A stretch of 64,000 nucleotides of DNA from Brachyhypopomus gauderio (GCF_052324685.1 NC_135213.1:41140700-41204699); one strand, 5' to 3'; counted from the first letter of the stretch, positions 35,709-48,300 are shown. Made by a program: numbers and translations. Notes: generated from the sequence alone by a model not told the origin.

Positions 35709-38700
35709 TTAAGCCTGCGAGAAGTTCGGACTGGGTGGTCTGGGTCTTGGCTGGCATGCAGGTCCCGCAGGAACTGGCATCATGTAGCGCACCTGCTTCC
35801 AGAAGCGCGAGGCAGGCTGAGCTGCGTGTGGACTTCCTCTGTCCCATCTCAAGAGAGGGGTCTTCCAGAGCAGATGCTGTAGACCCTGGGGAAGCTCCGA
35901 GTTCTCGCTCATACCTCCCAGCTGAATGAGAATCGCTCTCATCTCCTGCTGGACCAGTACCTGGTGCAGTCCCACATGCCAGGCGTAATCTTGTGGGGTC
36001 ATGACCTTTTGACCTTGGCACACCCCTGGCGTTAGCACCACTATGAGCCTCCGGCTGAGCTGAATTCTTGCATCAGTAAGCACCAGGCAGTCTGGTAATG
36101 TCATGGAACAGGGAAACGAAGGGAAGACAAGATGAACTGTTATTAGTTACACACTGTTACTACAGCTGAAGAGTCCGTGGAACATTTACACACAAAATGT
36201 TACAACATTTAAATACAAACTAGCTTAAAGGACAATTTGCCCATGTATGTCCACATGAAAGGCTCACAGAAAAGGGCCAAAGCACAAACCTTCTCCAGGT
36301 AGGTCATCTCTGCCCTGAATGAAGAGTTTAAAGCCGCACTTGTCCTCCAGAACAGCTGGGAGAACTGTGCCGATGAAATTAGCTAAAATAATTTCTGTTT
36401 CCTCATCCATTTTGTCCTTCTGATAGACCACGTAAGCATCATACACTTTTCCATCTGAATATGGAAACATAAATATTTTAAATGGTTTTAAAATCTATGA
36501 CCTTAGGGGTGGTAGTTGATTCAACATTTGAACAAAACATTCTTGTATCTTGTTTTTATGAGAAATTTGAAATCATTGCATATTTTGCAAAAATCGTCCT
36601 TCACTGAATATTCCTTTCATTGTTGCAAAACATATTTCACAAAAAAAAAAATTTCTTGGACTGGTAGGGCATTCTCATTGTTCCTTATAATCCAGACATT
36701 ACTCTTTTCTCATATAAGTTTCAGTGTGACACTTATCAATTGTTAGTTTAATAACATATTATGCACACTTAATGTAAATGGCTTTTTTACTATTCAGTTC
36801 AAATGCAGTAAAAGGAGAATATTGAATTCAAAACGCCCGCACGGAGGGGGCAGGTGTAGATTTCTCCCACTTGCTTAAAATAATTGTCAATATAGATTTA
36901 AAAGATCTTCACCATCTCTTTTGTTCCATACAACCCAGAAGTTTCTGAAGAACAAGACCAGATCCACAGTGAACCACTTTGTTATACCAACAGTGAGCAG
37001 AAAAAGAAGGAAAAGGCACAAAAACATCACAACCAATGGCAGAGCTGATTCTGAAAAATAAGGAATTAAAGCATCGGTGAGGAGCAGTACTAGTTTATGC
37101 TAACTAAATGTCGCGTATTGGAGGTCATTTAAAAAACTGCTTCATGGCTTTGTGTTTGTGTGTTTACATGATTACTGATATCTGCATAGTAACTGGCCTG
37201 TAGTAGCAGAGGCTCTTATGAGCAGAACTTACCCCTGGATCTGAGAGTGATGAACACCTGGACCCATTTACGTGAATCTAAGGCTAAACAACGAAACACA
37301 GAGTGGAGGTCCAGCTTCGAAACCTTCCTGATAGTCAGAACTGACACAACTGTCCCATTTACTTTCCTGTAAAGAGATCACAGAGGGCTTCATTTCTCTA
37401 GATCCACTTCTATAAACACTTCTAACCCTAACCATTACCACTTGTTGGCATCATACTAGCAGGCAGGACAAAAAAAAACAACAAATAACAATTTTTTATG
37501 GAGTTCATTAAAGCTGGTTAAGAGCTGTCTATAGGTTTAACATGTATCCCTGACCCTAACCCTAACCGTAACCTAACCCTGACCCTAACCCGAGGAGTAC
37601 AAACCCTGGCACTGGATTGTGTTTTACAGAAGAATCATGTGTCTACTACATTTAAAACTGAAGCAACTGTAGCTAACCTTCCATGCAGTGGTGTAGATCA
37701 CAGATTCTTCATCATATAGATTAAAATAAGGTCACCTTACAAAGCACAAATACAAAAGGACAGAAAAAAACAATATGATACAGATAGAAAAGAAGGAACA
37801 ATAGTGTTGAATGAAAAGGTCTTAAACTGAGTTTGGATAGAATCATTGGGGGAGGGGACAAGAACACAGCTATCAAGTACTATGTCTCCGAAATATGACA
37901 ATCTTAATGACCATGATAATATATATTTGCACTCACCGGCCACTTTTTTGGGTAAACCTGTCCAACTGCTCATTAATGTTCATTAATGCGAATGTCGAAT
38001 CAGCCAATCACATGGCAGCAACTCAATTGTCAGGCCCATGATACCTATCTGTCCAATCATATCCATGCCTGTCTCTTCAGACGAATCTAATCCAGATCTC
38101 TACACTACCCAGAACACCACGTGGGCTCACATGACTACCCGGCATTCAGACTCACCGTCCTATTGAAAGTCATTCCTTGCAGAGTATTTGACGAGATGTG
38201 TTCGTCTCTTCAAAGCATTAGCCCGTCTAGAATTAGTTTGATCCTTGCCTTCCTGTTGATTTAATCCTTTGTTTGGAGCTCTGGTGTTTGGTCTCTATTT
38301 GTCATTACCCATTTGGACTGTTTCTTGACCCTGTTTTTGTTAAGCCCCTTTGCAATAAATCCTGTTCTACATCTGCTGTTCTGTCTGGTTGTGACATCAA
38401 TGCATTTAGGCATGTAGACATGGCCAAGACGATCTGCTGCAGTTCAAACTGAGCATCAAAATGGGGAAGAAATGTGGTTTAAGTGACTTTGAAGGTTGCA
38501 TGGTTGTTGGTGCCAGACGGACTGGTGTGAGTATTTCAGAACCTGCTGGTCTACTGGAATTTTCACACACAACCATCTCTAGAGTTTACAGAGAATGGAT
38601 CCAAAAAAGAGAAAATATCCAGTGAGCGGCAGTTCTGTGGGCACAAATGCCTTGTTGATGCCAGAGGTCAGAGGAGAATGGCCAGACTGGTTTGATCTGA

Positions 38701-41700
38701 TAGAATGGCAGCAGTAATTCAAATAACTCAGTAACTCTGTTACAACCGAGGCATGCAGAAGAGCATCTCTGAACACACAACACATCGCACCTTGAGGTGG
38801 ATGGGCTACAGTAGCAGAAGACCACACCAGGTGCCACTCCTGTCAGCTAAGAACAGGAAATTGAGGCTACAATTTGCACAGGTTGACCAAAATTGGACAA
38901 TAGAAGATTGGAAAAACGTTGCCTGGTCTGATGAGTTTCGATTTCTGCTGCGACATTCGGACGGTAGGGTCAGAATTTGGCGTCAACAACATGAAAGCAT
39001 GGATCCATCCTGCTTTGTATTAACGGTTCAGGCTGATTTTGTTGGTGCAATGGTGTGGGGGACATTTTCCTGGCACACTTTGGGCCCATTAGAACCAATT
39101 GAGCATCACGTCAGCACCACAGCCTTCCAGCAGGATAACATGCCATGTCATAAAGTGCAAATCATCTCAGACTAGTTTCTTGAACACCACAATGAGTTCA
39201 CTGTACTCAAATGGCCTCACCGGTCACCAGATCTCAGTCCAATAGAGCACCTTTGGGTTGTGGTGGAACGGGAGATTCATATCACGGATGTGCAGCTGAT
39301 AAATCTGCAGTAACTGCATGATGCTATCATGTCAATATGAACCAGACTCTCTAAGGAATGTTTCCAGTACCTTGTTGAATCTATGACAAGAAGGATTAAG
39401 GCAGTTCTGAAGGCAAAAGTGGGTCCAACCTGGTACTAGCAAGGTGTACCTAATAAAGTGGCCAGTGGGTGTATAACTATGTCCAGATGACCCATAGTTT
39501 ATGACTGTCATGACTATGATTATCCTTAGTTTATTGCTATGCTATTCATCGTTCTTTTTATCAGACGCAGATAGAGTGATACAATGGCATGCTGTCACAT
39601 CCAGAGGCGTAGAGCAAAATTCTGGGGCCCCACCGCAAGGAGGCAATGAGGAGGCCCGTGCATGAGCTAAAATCTCGCGAGCGACCGTAGCGCGCGACCC
39701 TGCGCGAGCGGTGTAGGCGTTTATACTTTCGCGAGCGTCGCGAGCGTCACTGCAGTGTAAATATGGCTTTGCAGTGTTGTCCGAAACCATACGTTAACAA
39801 ATACGAGCCTCTTGTAATTCCAGGACGAAACATGAGAGAACGTGAAGACGTTAAGATTGGGCGTTTTGAAAATAAACATCCATTAAATAATTTGATAAAA
39901 AGCGAATAATTTCGAGTATATGTATAAATATTTAACTAAGTTTAACGTGCTGGGAAATATTGAAATGGACCTTGAAAGTGATGTACAAATGCTTTAATTC
40001 CACCTTGTTAAGGTGTATGAACCCTGCAAACATGACTTTGTTCATCGCGCTGAAGCGCGGCGCGCGCGCGAAGTTACAAAATTCGAGAGGTGCACGACCT
40101 CGCGAATCGACAGCGCGTGAGGCCCTCGCGCACGGGCGGAGCCACAGCGATTACGTCATTTTCGCCGCGCAGACCCTCAAGTATAAACCAGGCTTAAGCG
40201 TGGGGGAAAACATTAACATCACCCAGGAGGATGACTAAACAACAAACTCGTCCTAAGGCGGGGCCCACCTGTGTTTGGGGCCCCCCCGCAGTGCGTGCCT
40301 TGCATGCCCCTCCCCTACGCCAGTGGTCACATCCATGCTTGCACACTAAAGTCATGAGTCATGAGCACCAAAACCACGAGGAGGGATGTAAATATTTAGA
40401 AAGATCAGCAGGTGAAACACCATGACTGGTTCTGAAAATGATTTTTACATAAGTTGCATAATGCAGGAAGAGAAAGGCGAGCGCTGCAACTGATGGAATG
40501 AAGTGATATGTGCAGGTCACTTTGAGCATGTTCGAAGCTTTGAACTGAACTGTAGTTTAGAGGTTTAGCAGGAAGTGTCGCAGTAATCCACATGCCAGGT
40601 TGTTTTACCTTGTGTAATATGAATATCCCTTTACTCCAACCAGTCTGGTGTCATTTCTCACCCAAAGAATTGTCAGCTGATCCTTTACATTGGTGCCAAA
40701 AAACACAGAGCATTTAAGCACCAGCTCTGCTCCTGATAAAAAGGGAACAGGAGTGTGAACTGTCATTTCATTTGTTGATTTTGATTTCAGTAATCTGTAA
40801 TCTGTAATCTGTAATCATGTAATCATGTAATCTGTAATCATGTAATCATGTAATCATGTAAGGCCTTCTGTTGGTTGTTTAATAATGATGCTGATTCACC
40901 TAAATCTGTGAACTCTATGGAGTTGTTAGGAGGAGAGAGGATTCTCGGAGGATAGCTTCTTGCAGGCTCTGTAGACAGGACCAACATCTCTCAATTAAAA
41001 TGCATATAATAATAATAATAATAAATTTTATTTAAAAGCGCCTTTCAAGTGACCCAAGGACACTGTACAATGTAGCATATCCCATAGAACAATCTGCTAT
41101 GCTGTAGGTGTTGGCAATCAAAACAATAGTTTAAAGGTATGAGGTGAGTGCAAAGTTGAGGGTTTAGCAGAACATACCAACGATCTGCAGCTGATGAGAT
41201 CCACTGGACTTGTACGTGTGACCATGGTGCTCCCAGCTGCAAACACAGGTGTAGATACCATCATCTTTCTTTGAGGTGTGACGAACACGAAGAATCTCCT
41301 CAGTCTGGCCAGGTATTAGGTGGAAATCCTTAAAAACACAAAGTTTACCTATTATATTAGTGAACTATGCAAATCAGCTTACAAACACTTTTGCATTGTA
41401 TTTTATTTTTAGAAATATATGCCAGGGTCATAAAATTATAAATTAATCCAAAGTGATTAATACCATTTTAGGTACTAAAATATTATACATACTGTAATGT
41501 ATTGTTGAAAATGCATATGTGGTGTGCGTTCTGTGTGTGCTGAATGGGCACCCGTGCTGAGAGGCGGGAAGTGTGGAAAAGAGGCGGGGTTCCGCGAACT
41601 GAATAAAGAGAGTAAGCGCACGTTGAAAAACCAGTTTCCGTCTCGTTCCTGTTATATTGTACACAATATAAGTACATTACATGGTGTCAGAAGACTGTTA

Positions 41701-44700
41701 AGAACGGTAACTACGCAGCCATGACCACGCAGTTTGAGCATCCGAAGATTGACTGGGATGCCGCGGATTTGTATCAGGAATTTCAGCGGTTTAGCTGCCA
41801 CGTCAGCTTCGTATTTGCAGGGCCCCTCGCCGCACTGCGGGCGAAAGAGAAAGTCGGATGGCTAGGTACGTGGATTGGGGAGCAAGGAAGAGAGATATAC
41901 AAGACGCTACAATGGGAGGATGGCGAAAAAGAAGATCCCGCGAAAGTGCTGGACAAGTTCGCCGGGTATATCAGACCGAGAAAAAATAAACGGATCGCCA
42001 GACATCGCTTCAAGCAGAGGAAGCAGGGCGCAACGGAAAGCTTCGACCATTTTGTGAAGGACCTGAAGCTGCTTTTAATGGACTGTGAGTATGCAGACGC
42101 AGACGACATGCTGATAGATGCAATAATAGCCGGAGTCAGAGAGAAACGCGTCCAGGAGAGGCTGTTAAAAGGCGAAGATTTGACCCTGGCTAAAGCAGTC
42201 GAAATTCCCCAGCAATTCGAAATGTCTCAAATTCAGATGCGAATTGTTAGAGAGGAAGATGCACAAGTGGCGCATGTTTCAAGCAGACCTAGCTATAATA
42301 GCCAAATTAAAAAGGCGTACAGTCACAAGCGGCATAAACCCGTCCATCCAACGCAAACCGCACAAAATAAAATGAATAACTGTTCAAGATGTGGTAAAGA
42401 TCCCAAACATAAGTGGAATGGAGGAAAATGCCCAGCAAAAGGCTCGTTGTGCTCATGCTGTCAGAAACCAAATCACTGGGCATCAGTCTGCCGAAGCAAA
42501 TCTGTAAGGGCAGTTAACGTAGAGGCAACCTCCTCACAGAATGATGAGGACATTCTGGACATAAACCTGACAACAGAGGATGTTCCCATAGCGGTGCATA
42601 TAGATGATAAGTGGGTGGTAGATATTTATGTCCTGTCTCAAAAAGTGCAGTTTAGGATAGATACCGGTGCAAGATGTAACACTTTGATTAAACTGTTACC
42701 AGTTGCTAAAACACATGGGGGAACTAAAGAGTTCCAAAAGAGTGCTGAGAACTTACTCAAACCACAGAATAAAACCAGTGGCTGCTGTCGACCTTCCACT
42801 AACCTATAAAGACTCTAAAGGCACTGCAGAGTTTGAAATAGTGGACATCGCACAAGAGAATGTGCTCAGTGGTGAAACAGCTGAGGCCTTTGGCTTAATT
42901 GCTAGGCTGGACTCTCTAAAAGTCAGCAGTGTGGCAGATGATGTAAGTACGGTGAACAACGGCTCCACGAACCTGAGCCCACCGCCCGGGTTAGAAAACT
43001 TTCCTGAACTTACACGCACTACCGGAACACTGCCAGGCAAATACACAATTAAGATCAACCCTGAAGCAAAACCAGTGGTACATCCTGTGCGCCGACAACC
43101 AGTAGCTCTCAGAGCGAAGATCGTGAATAAGCTCAACGAGATGGTGAGTGATGGCTACATCACCAAAGTCAACCGACCAACTGAGTGGGTGAGTTCTATG
43201 GTTGTGGTCACAAACAAAGACAAACTCAGAATATGCATAGATCCAAGCGACCTGAACTGTGCTATAAAACGGGAACACTATCCAATGCGCACGATCGAAG
43301 AGGTTGTATCCACTATGCCCAATGCAAAGGTGTTCTCTGTCCTAGATGCAAAGTCAGGTTTCCTACAGATCGAGTTAGATGAAGCATCATCTTTTCTGAC
43401 AACGTTTAACACCCCTATTGGGAGGTTCAGGTGGCTGAGGTTACCCTTTGGCATAAAATGTGCACCGGAAATATTCCAGCGCATCATGGACCAGATGTTG
43501 GAGGGCATCAGTGGTGCAACCGGCATAATGGATGACATTCTCATTGCAGCACCCACAGTAGAAGAACACGACAAAATACTAAGGAAAGTTGTGGAAAGAG
43601 CCACAAATTACAATCTCAGGCTTAACTTCAGTAAATGCCTCATCAGACAGCCAGCAGTACCATATGTGGGACATTTAATAACTGCTGAGGGATTAAAACC
43701 AGATCCTGCTAAAACAGAAGCTGTGCGATGCATGCCACCACCAAGCGACAAAGAAGGTGTCCGTCGTTTCTTGGGGTTTGTGACATATTTGTCAAAGTTC
43801 ATTCCAAAACTTAGTGAGATTGATGCTCCCTTAAGACAACTCACCAAAAGTGATGTGGAGTTCGCATGGGATCCGGCGCAGCAGCAGGCGGTACACAATA
43901 TTGTATATTATATTGTACACAATGTAAGTACATTACACATACATTTGCAGACATTAAATTCAGATCACTTCAGATCATTTGAGCATTTCCTGGCATGCTT
44001 CACTCATTTTTATCTTATATTTGGCTTCTTTGAAGGATCTGATAACATTTCCTGTCAGAAAACTAAAACGTATGATATACCCTGCAGTTCCAGAGTACTG
44101 TCAACAGTAAAGGTACCCTACAAAAACACTAGAACAATAACAAATTTCTATTGATCATGGATACAGGGAGCTTTAAAAATCCAGTAGGTGTCTTTTTATA
44201 TACACAGGAGCAGAAGTGGGCATTCCTGGTTCACAAAGTAAAAGTCCCCACCAAGATTTTGCTCAGGCTTCTTGGATTGTGTTGATTTCACTAATTTTAC
44301 CTGGCTGGCACTAATTATAAAATCCATCAAGCTTGAGTAAAATCCTGGGAAGGAGTTTTACTTTCTGAACCTGGAATGCCCACCTCTGTACAGGAGGCAA
44401 CTTCATTTAATTAACCAAAGACCAACTATGGCCTTGTTCTACTTAAATCTGCTAATGTGGATGCTGGTGATATTATATGCATCCACATTAGAAATTTTAG
44501 GTTGGGTGGGAGACTTGGCATGTAAAATGTAGTAGAAGCAGCTGGACAGTTGATTTAATTTATTTAAAATTTGAAACAACCATAGACTATAGAGTCTAGA
44601 CACTCTAGATGAGTCTAAATGCTCTAGGAGTCTAGACACTCTAGACGAGTCATATGACTTTCGTCTAGTGGTTTTTCCAACTTAGAGTACCTTGTGTTCA

Positions 44701-45321
44701 GGACTATCTATACTACCTTGGAGACTCCAAGCAACTACGTAGCACTTTTGTAAGTCGCTCTGGATGGGAGCGTCTGCTAAATGATATAAATGTAAATGTA
44801 AAATGAGTCTAGATGCTCTAGAGGAGTCTAGACACTCTATATGAGTCTAGACACTCTAGATGAGTCTAGATGAGTCTAGACACTCTATATGAGTCTAGAC
44901 ACTCTAGATGAGTCTAGACCAGGGGTCGGCAACCTTTGAGACATGGAGTGCCAACTTTAACATGTCCAGTCAATGAGTGTGCCACTATGGCGGCGAGTTT
45001 AAATTGTTGACCGAGGAGAGGAGGAGGGGGGGGTCTCGCGCTACGGTCACTCGCGAAAGTATAATCCGTTAATATAATAATTTTTATTAAATTATATATA
45101 TTTTTGCTGATGCTGGTCCAGCGTGTCGCGTGCCAGTGATTATGCCTCGGCGTGCCAACGGTGGCACGCGTGCCATAGGTTGTCGACCCCTGGTCTAGAC
45201 GCTCTAGATGCAGTCCTGTCCGGACCCAATCTCATTCCTGATTAACTGGATACGGACCAAAACAAAACCGTAGCATTTATTTCAGGGCTATTGAAAAAAC
45301 ACTCCGTCACGAGTGTTAGCC

Positions 45322-45357
<36 letters not shown>

Positions 45358-47100
45358 CAACAACTTATGTTCGCCACGTTTGTCTAAGATCTTTTTTAGT
45401 TTGCAGTGCAAACAATGCTCATGCATCAACTTGATCATTCTTTTAAATAATCTTCTGAATCAAGAAAAACTAAATGTGCCTGCCACCATTTGTGTTTTAG
45501 AACTGCATGTATGAGTACCATAGAAATGTGTGAATGTGTTTCAACCTTCCCAAGTTCAGCCATGTCACTCCCTTGCTGTCCTCCCTCCACTGGCTTCCGG
45601 TAGCTGCCCGCATCAAATATAAAACCCTGGTGCTGGCCTACAAAGCAAAGAATGGTCCAGCTCCTCCTTACTTGATGGCCATGGTAAAACCCAGATGCAT
45701 ACCTAGAGCCCTCCGCGCCTCAAGTATGTCTCGTCTTGACCCTCCATCATCCAGGACACATGGGAGACAAGCATCCAGACTTTTCTCTGTCCTGGCTCCA
45801 AGGTGGTGGAATGAACTTCCCTTGTGTGTCCGAACATCGGAGTCACTTGCTGTCTTCAGACGCCGACTGAAGACCCACCTCTTTCAAGTGCACTTTGCAT
45901 AATTATGCTTTGTCTATTGCACTTTATCGTCTCTTTCCTCAGGTATTGTGCATAATTGGGTTATAGGAATTGTTTACTGTCTTTTTCCTCAGGGGATGTG
46001 TATATTCAGGTATAATTGTTAGGTATCATTTGACTTTCGTCTAGTGGTTTTTCCAGCTTAGAGTACCTTGTGTTCAGGACTATCTATACTACCTTGGAGA
46101 TTCCAAGCAACTACGTAGCACTTTTGTAAGTCGCTCTGGATAAGAGCGTCAGCTAAATGCCATAAATGTAAATGTAAATGTAAATGAAATAAGAGCAACT
46201 TGTGTTTATTTATTAAAACACTACATTTACCAGTTTAAATGAATCAGTGCAAAGTAATTGTTTTGTTTTTTTTTTTCTTACCTTGTACCAGGTGAGGTTT
46301 TTCTCTTGGTTTTCACAGACTGGACATAACATCTCAACTGTTGCTGTTTGTTCTGAGAAGTTTCTATACAGCTGGTCGGTGTGGAACTCCCCATAGACCA
46401 CAACATCAGTTTCATACTCATCACACTTATCATGTTCATACCACCTGCCAAACACACCATAAACACCTCAGAACCTTTACACAAGCAATGTTTAGACATA
46501 TGGAATATGTATAACGTTTGTATACAGTATACAGCAACTGGTTTATATGTATATAATGACCAGCGTGTGATGTAACGGCCCGTGTCATTTATAGCTAGTG
46601 GCAGGATGTACAGGACTGCTCCATGGTGATGTACTCTGGACGTCTCCTCCACTGGGATCTGCTGGATGCCGTTGCTGTTGTTTTTGAACCAGGATATAAG
46701 TGAAGCGTTCAGTTCACTGCTGCATTTGAGGTTTGGGCAGGGCAGATACAATCCTTCCCCTGTTACTGCCATGACTTCCTGATACGTGTCCTGCAGTTCA
46801 CACTGCACTGAAAATAGACACATCAGTTTTATCCACAGCATTATTTTCTTAAAAAAGGGAAATATATCACTAACAGATACAATCACAGGTGCTCCATATC
46901 TTTATATAATAGTTACTGAATGAACTGTGAGTCAGTAATATGTGGTTAATATTGAAGTTATTTTATAACCTTGAACTTGTCATGTAGTCTAACTCATAAT
47001 GTTCATTCATCACTACACCCTCACCTGTAGAATTTGTGAACGGAGAGGTCATAACAAGTTCGGCTAGGAAACAAGCACTTATCATCAATAAGCCAGTCAT
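35709..47100 (-). CDS. IL-1 receptor family member, IL1RL1/IL18R1-like
   Basis: Minus-strand exons in order: 47100-47025 (signal, [17 protein letters not shown]), 46807-46561, 46444-46282, 41328-41178, 40732-40609, 37366-37233, 37050-36913 (membrane helix), 36454-36290 and 36091-35709 (stop). All phases join, giving 526 residues. Three Ig-type domains are followed by a helix ([19 protein letters not shown]) and a TIR domain with box 1 [11 protein letters not shown], box 2 [18 protein letters not shown] and box 3 [10 protein letters not shown]. The TIR acts in MyD88-type signalling in this family. The second Ig1 cysteine is not where expected ([10 protein letters not shown]). The short loop before FWK recalls IL18R1; the Ig3 text recalls IL1RL1 and IL1R2, so the exact paralogue stays open. 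Introns hold Tc1, solo LTR, hAT and gypsy insertions. Confidence 0.85.
37549..37592. repeat. Interstitial telomere-like repeat
   Basis: About seven CCCTAA-type units with variants (ccctgaccctaaccctaacc then gtaacctaaccctgacccta). Confidence 0.85.
37930..39471 (+). mobile_element. Tc1 transposon with broken transposase
   Basis: The ends cactcaccggccactttttt and aataaagtggccagtgggtg are inverted copies. The plus strand carries a Tc1 transposase in several frames: a helix-turn-helix part near 38465-38630 ([20 protein letters not shown]), then from 38753 a frame with the catalytic blocks WSDEFRF and QQDNMPCHK, also [13 protein letters not shown], ending with stops. A solo LTR interrupts the 5' part at 38028-38396. 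It lies in the intron between 37366 and 40609 of the IL1RL1/IL18R1-like gene. Confidence 0.88.
38028..38396 (+). mobile_element. Solo LTR inserted in the Tc1 element
   Basis: It starts tgtcaggccc and ends ggttgtgaca (TG...CA ends), is flanked by the 5-bp duplication tcaat (38023-38027 and 38397-38401), and has an AATAAA signal at about 38354, followed by cctgttctacatctgctgtt. Comparison with the other Tc1 copy at 6793-7503 shows Tc1 sequence continuing cleanly on both sides. The strand is inferred from the AATAAA. Confidence 0.88.
39602..40325. mobile_element. hAT-type non-autonomous element
   Basis: Ends cagaggcgtag and ctacgccagtg match the CAGNGGCG consensus of many hAT elements, and the 8-bp duplication gtcacatc (39594-39601 and 40326-40333) is perfect. 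Inside lies a copy of the dispersed family with gtgtatgaaccctgcaaaca and gaggtgcacgacctcgcgaa. Confidence 0.87.
40795..40862. repeat. Short tandem repeat (gtaatc types)
   Basis: Alternating units ctgtaat and catgtaat, about nine copies, just upstream (gene sense) of exon 40732-40609. Confidence 0.9.
41480..43945 (+). mobile_element. Ty3/gypsy element, truncated, in an IL-1R-type intron
   Basis: A leader with LTR-end-like text (ttatattgtacacaatataa at about 41651, then tggtgtcagaag) is followed by a gag frame from 41721 with a CX2CX4HX4C zinc knuckle [14 protein letters not shown] (about 42449-42490) and a protease motif [11 protein letters not shown]. After a frame change pol continues with [49 protein letters not shown] and [10 protein letters not shown], then [15 protein letters not shown] text. 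It stops at the start of RNase H ([11 protein letters not shown] at about 43870-43895) and goes straight into LTR-end-like text again, so RNase H, integrase and most of the 3' LTR are missing. It is antisense to its host gene. Confidence 0.87.
44590..44919. repeat. Minisatellite of gtctagacactctagatga units, interrupted
   Basis: Repeats of a unit of about 19 bases lie at 44590-44650 and 44808-44919. Between them sits a LINE/SINE 3' tail (44651-44807, ending gcgtctgctaaatgatataa). After 44919 a hAT-type MITE follows. Confidence 0.88.
44651..44807 (+). mobile_element. LINE/SINE 3' tail fragment
   Basis: Nearly the same text as the 3' end of the L2-like copy at 45534-46195 (tgactttcgtctagtggttt, aagtcgctctggatgggagc), ending in tataaatgtaaatgtaaa. 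Confidence 0.85.
44920..45192. mobile_element. hAT-type MITE (CAGGGGTCGGCAACC family)
   Basis: Ends caggggtcggcaacct and aggttgtcgacccctg-like text are inverted, and the 8-bp duplication gtctagac (44912-44919 and 45193-45200) is perfect; the target is the minisatellite unit itself. 273 bp, no coding. Confidence 0.88.
45321..45354. repeat. Poly-C homopolymer
   Basis: More than 30 cytosines in a row; the length may be unreliable in the assembly. Confidence 0.95.
45534..46195 (+). mobile_element. L2-type LINE, C-terminal end and 3' tail
   Basis: A frame of 122 codons shows the conserved LINE C-terminal blocks [27 protein letters not shown] and [14 protein letters not shown], then a 3' untranslated region ending in aagtcgctctggataagagc and (TAAATG)n. 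It is 5'-truncated, a normal state for LINE copies, and antisense to the host IL-1R-type gene. Confidence 0.88.
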
Positions 47101-47429
47101 CTACAAAACATATAAAAATTGCTCTTAGAAAAAGTTCTGTTAAATGTAAAATCCTATTTCCATCCTTCTGTGAAGCAACACAAAACTGATTCATGTTCTA
47201 TAAAACTATTTTGAAATTCTTAACACTGCTTAAAGACTCTGTAACTCTGTACTGTGCAGAGTGAAGTCAGTACTGTGAAAGTATGTGCACTAAAATGACA
47301 TCATCCACCATATTTCCCACATTAGCTGGTAGAAAGACATTCCAAAAAAATTTATTTTAAATAAAATTTGATTTTATTTAATTAGCTTTTAAGAGCTGTA
47401 GCCTATTTTATGCACTTTATATAAACAAC

Positions 47430-47510
47430 CTAGGGTTGGAGTTAGAGTTAGAGTTAGGGTAATAGGGTTAGGGTTAGGGTTAGGGTTAGGGTTCGAGTTA
47501 GAGTTTGAGT
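47430..47510. repeat. Interstitial telomere-like repeat, degenerate
   Basis: A run of gttaggg units in the middle with gttagag and gtttgag variants at both sides, about 13 hexamers in all. Confidence 0.88.
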
Positions 47511-47556
47511 TAGAGTTGTTAACAGCACCCCAATAATGGTGTTGCATGTTTTACTG

Positions 47557-47760
47557 ATGTCACGGTGAGTGAGGGAGAGGAAGTCAAGAGCTGTGTGAAC
47601 ACTGAACATTTAATACACCTAACAAACAATGCAACACATAAGATTCACCATGACACATACAAACACAAACGCATACAAAGACAGACAACGGGAAATGACA
47701 CGAGCAGATTTATATACTAAGGAAGGAAACTAACGTAGGGAAAGCTGACACGGGTGGATG
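47557..47760 (-). mobile_element. LTR-like fragment
   Basis: It begins tgtcacggtgagtgagggag, the complement of the end of a similar segment at 53800-54036 (gggagggaaagcagagattg on that strand). The two look like pieces of one LTR family in opposite orientations. Confidence 0.5.
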
Positions 47761-48223
47761 TGCAGTGCCATTATAACTGACTATCACTGCTTTTTAATCT
47801 TTATGTGTTATGTTTTTGGTGATTATTACATCACATCCGTAGTGTAATAAAGAAAATGAACATTAAACATATTTCAAAAATCATAAACATGGAATTTAAT
47901 ACCAGAAATGATCCCATCACAGTATCTGGTAACTACTAGGTAGGAGAAGTGAAGAGAAGATGGATATATTATGATACACACATACACACACATTGTATAT
48001 AGGCTATTAAATGTGCTTCATAAATAAATAAATATTATCTTACCTGTACATTTCATGTAATTACTCTGGGGGTTTTAATATATTTATTCCTTTTGTATGT
48101 ACCTTTCTATAAAGAAGCTATTTTAATAAAACATAATTTAGATTTGATTTCCGTTAGCCAGTATGTAGGGTTAGTGACTGACATTAAACTGTACTAGCAC
48201 AATACACAGTTATGTTTTCCTAC

Positions 48224-48300
48224 CTTGTTTGGTCAGGGTTTGGTCCCACTGACGAGTCTCCACATCTGTCTCCACGTTATATCTCTCTTTCACACAGCGT
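48224..48300 (-). other. Putative non-coding first exon and promoter, IL1RL1/IL18R1-like gene
   Basis: On the minus strand a canonical donor (caag then gtagga) sits at 48223, 1.1 kb upstream of the coding signal exon, whose acceptor (ttttgtag) directly precedes its ATG. This means an untranslated exon must exist upstream; this is the best candidate seen. The upper border is a guess. Confidence 0.45.

Larger units (their letters stand above)
47101..48300. other. 5' region of the IL1RL1/IL18R1-like gene
   Basis: It holds a telomere-like repeat (47430-47510), an LTR-like fragment (47557-47760) and a likely non-coding first exon ending at 48224. No other exon is recognised. Confidence 0.55.

Noticed and set aside
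42804..43898. Minus-strand frames across the gypsy reverse transcriptase
   Set aside because: Shadows of the plus-strand pol frame.
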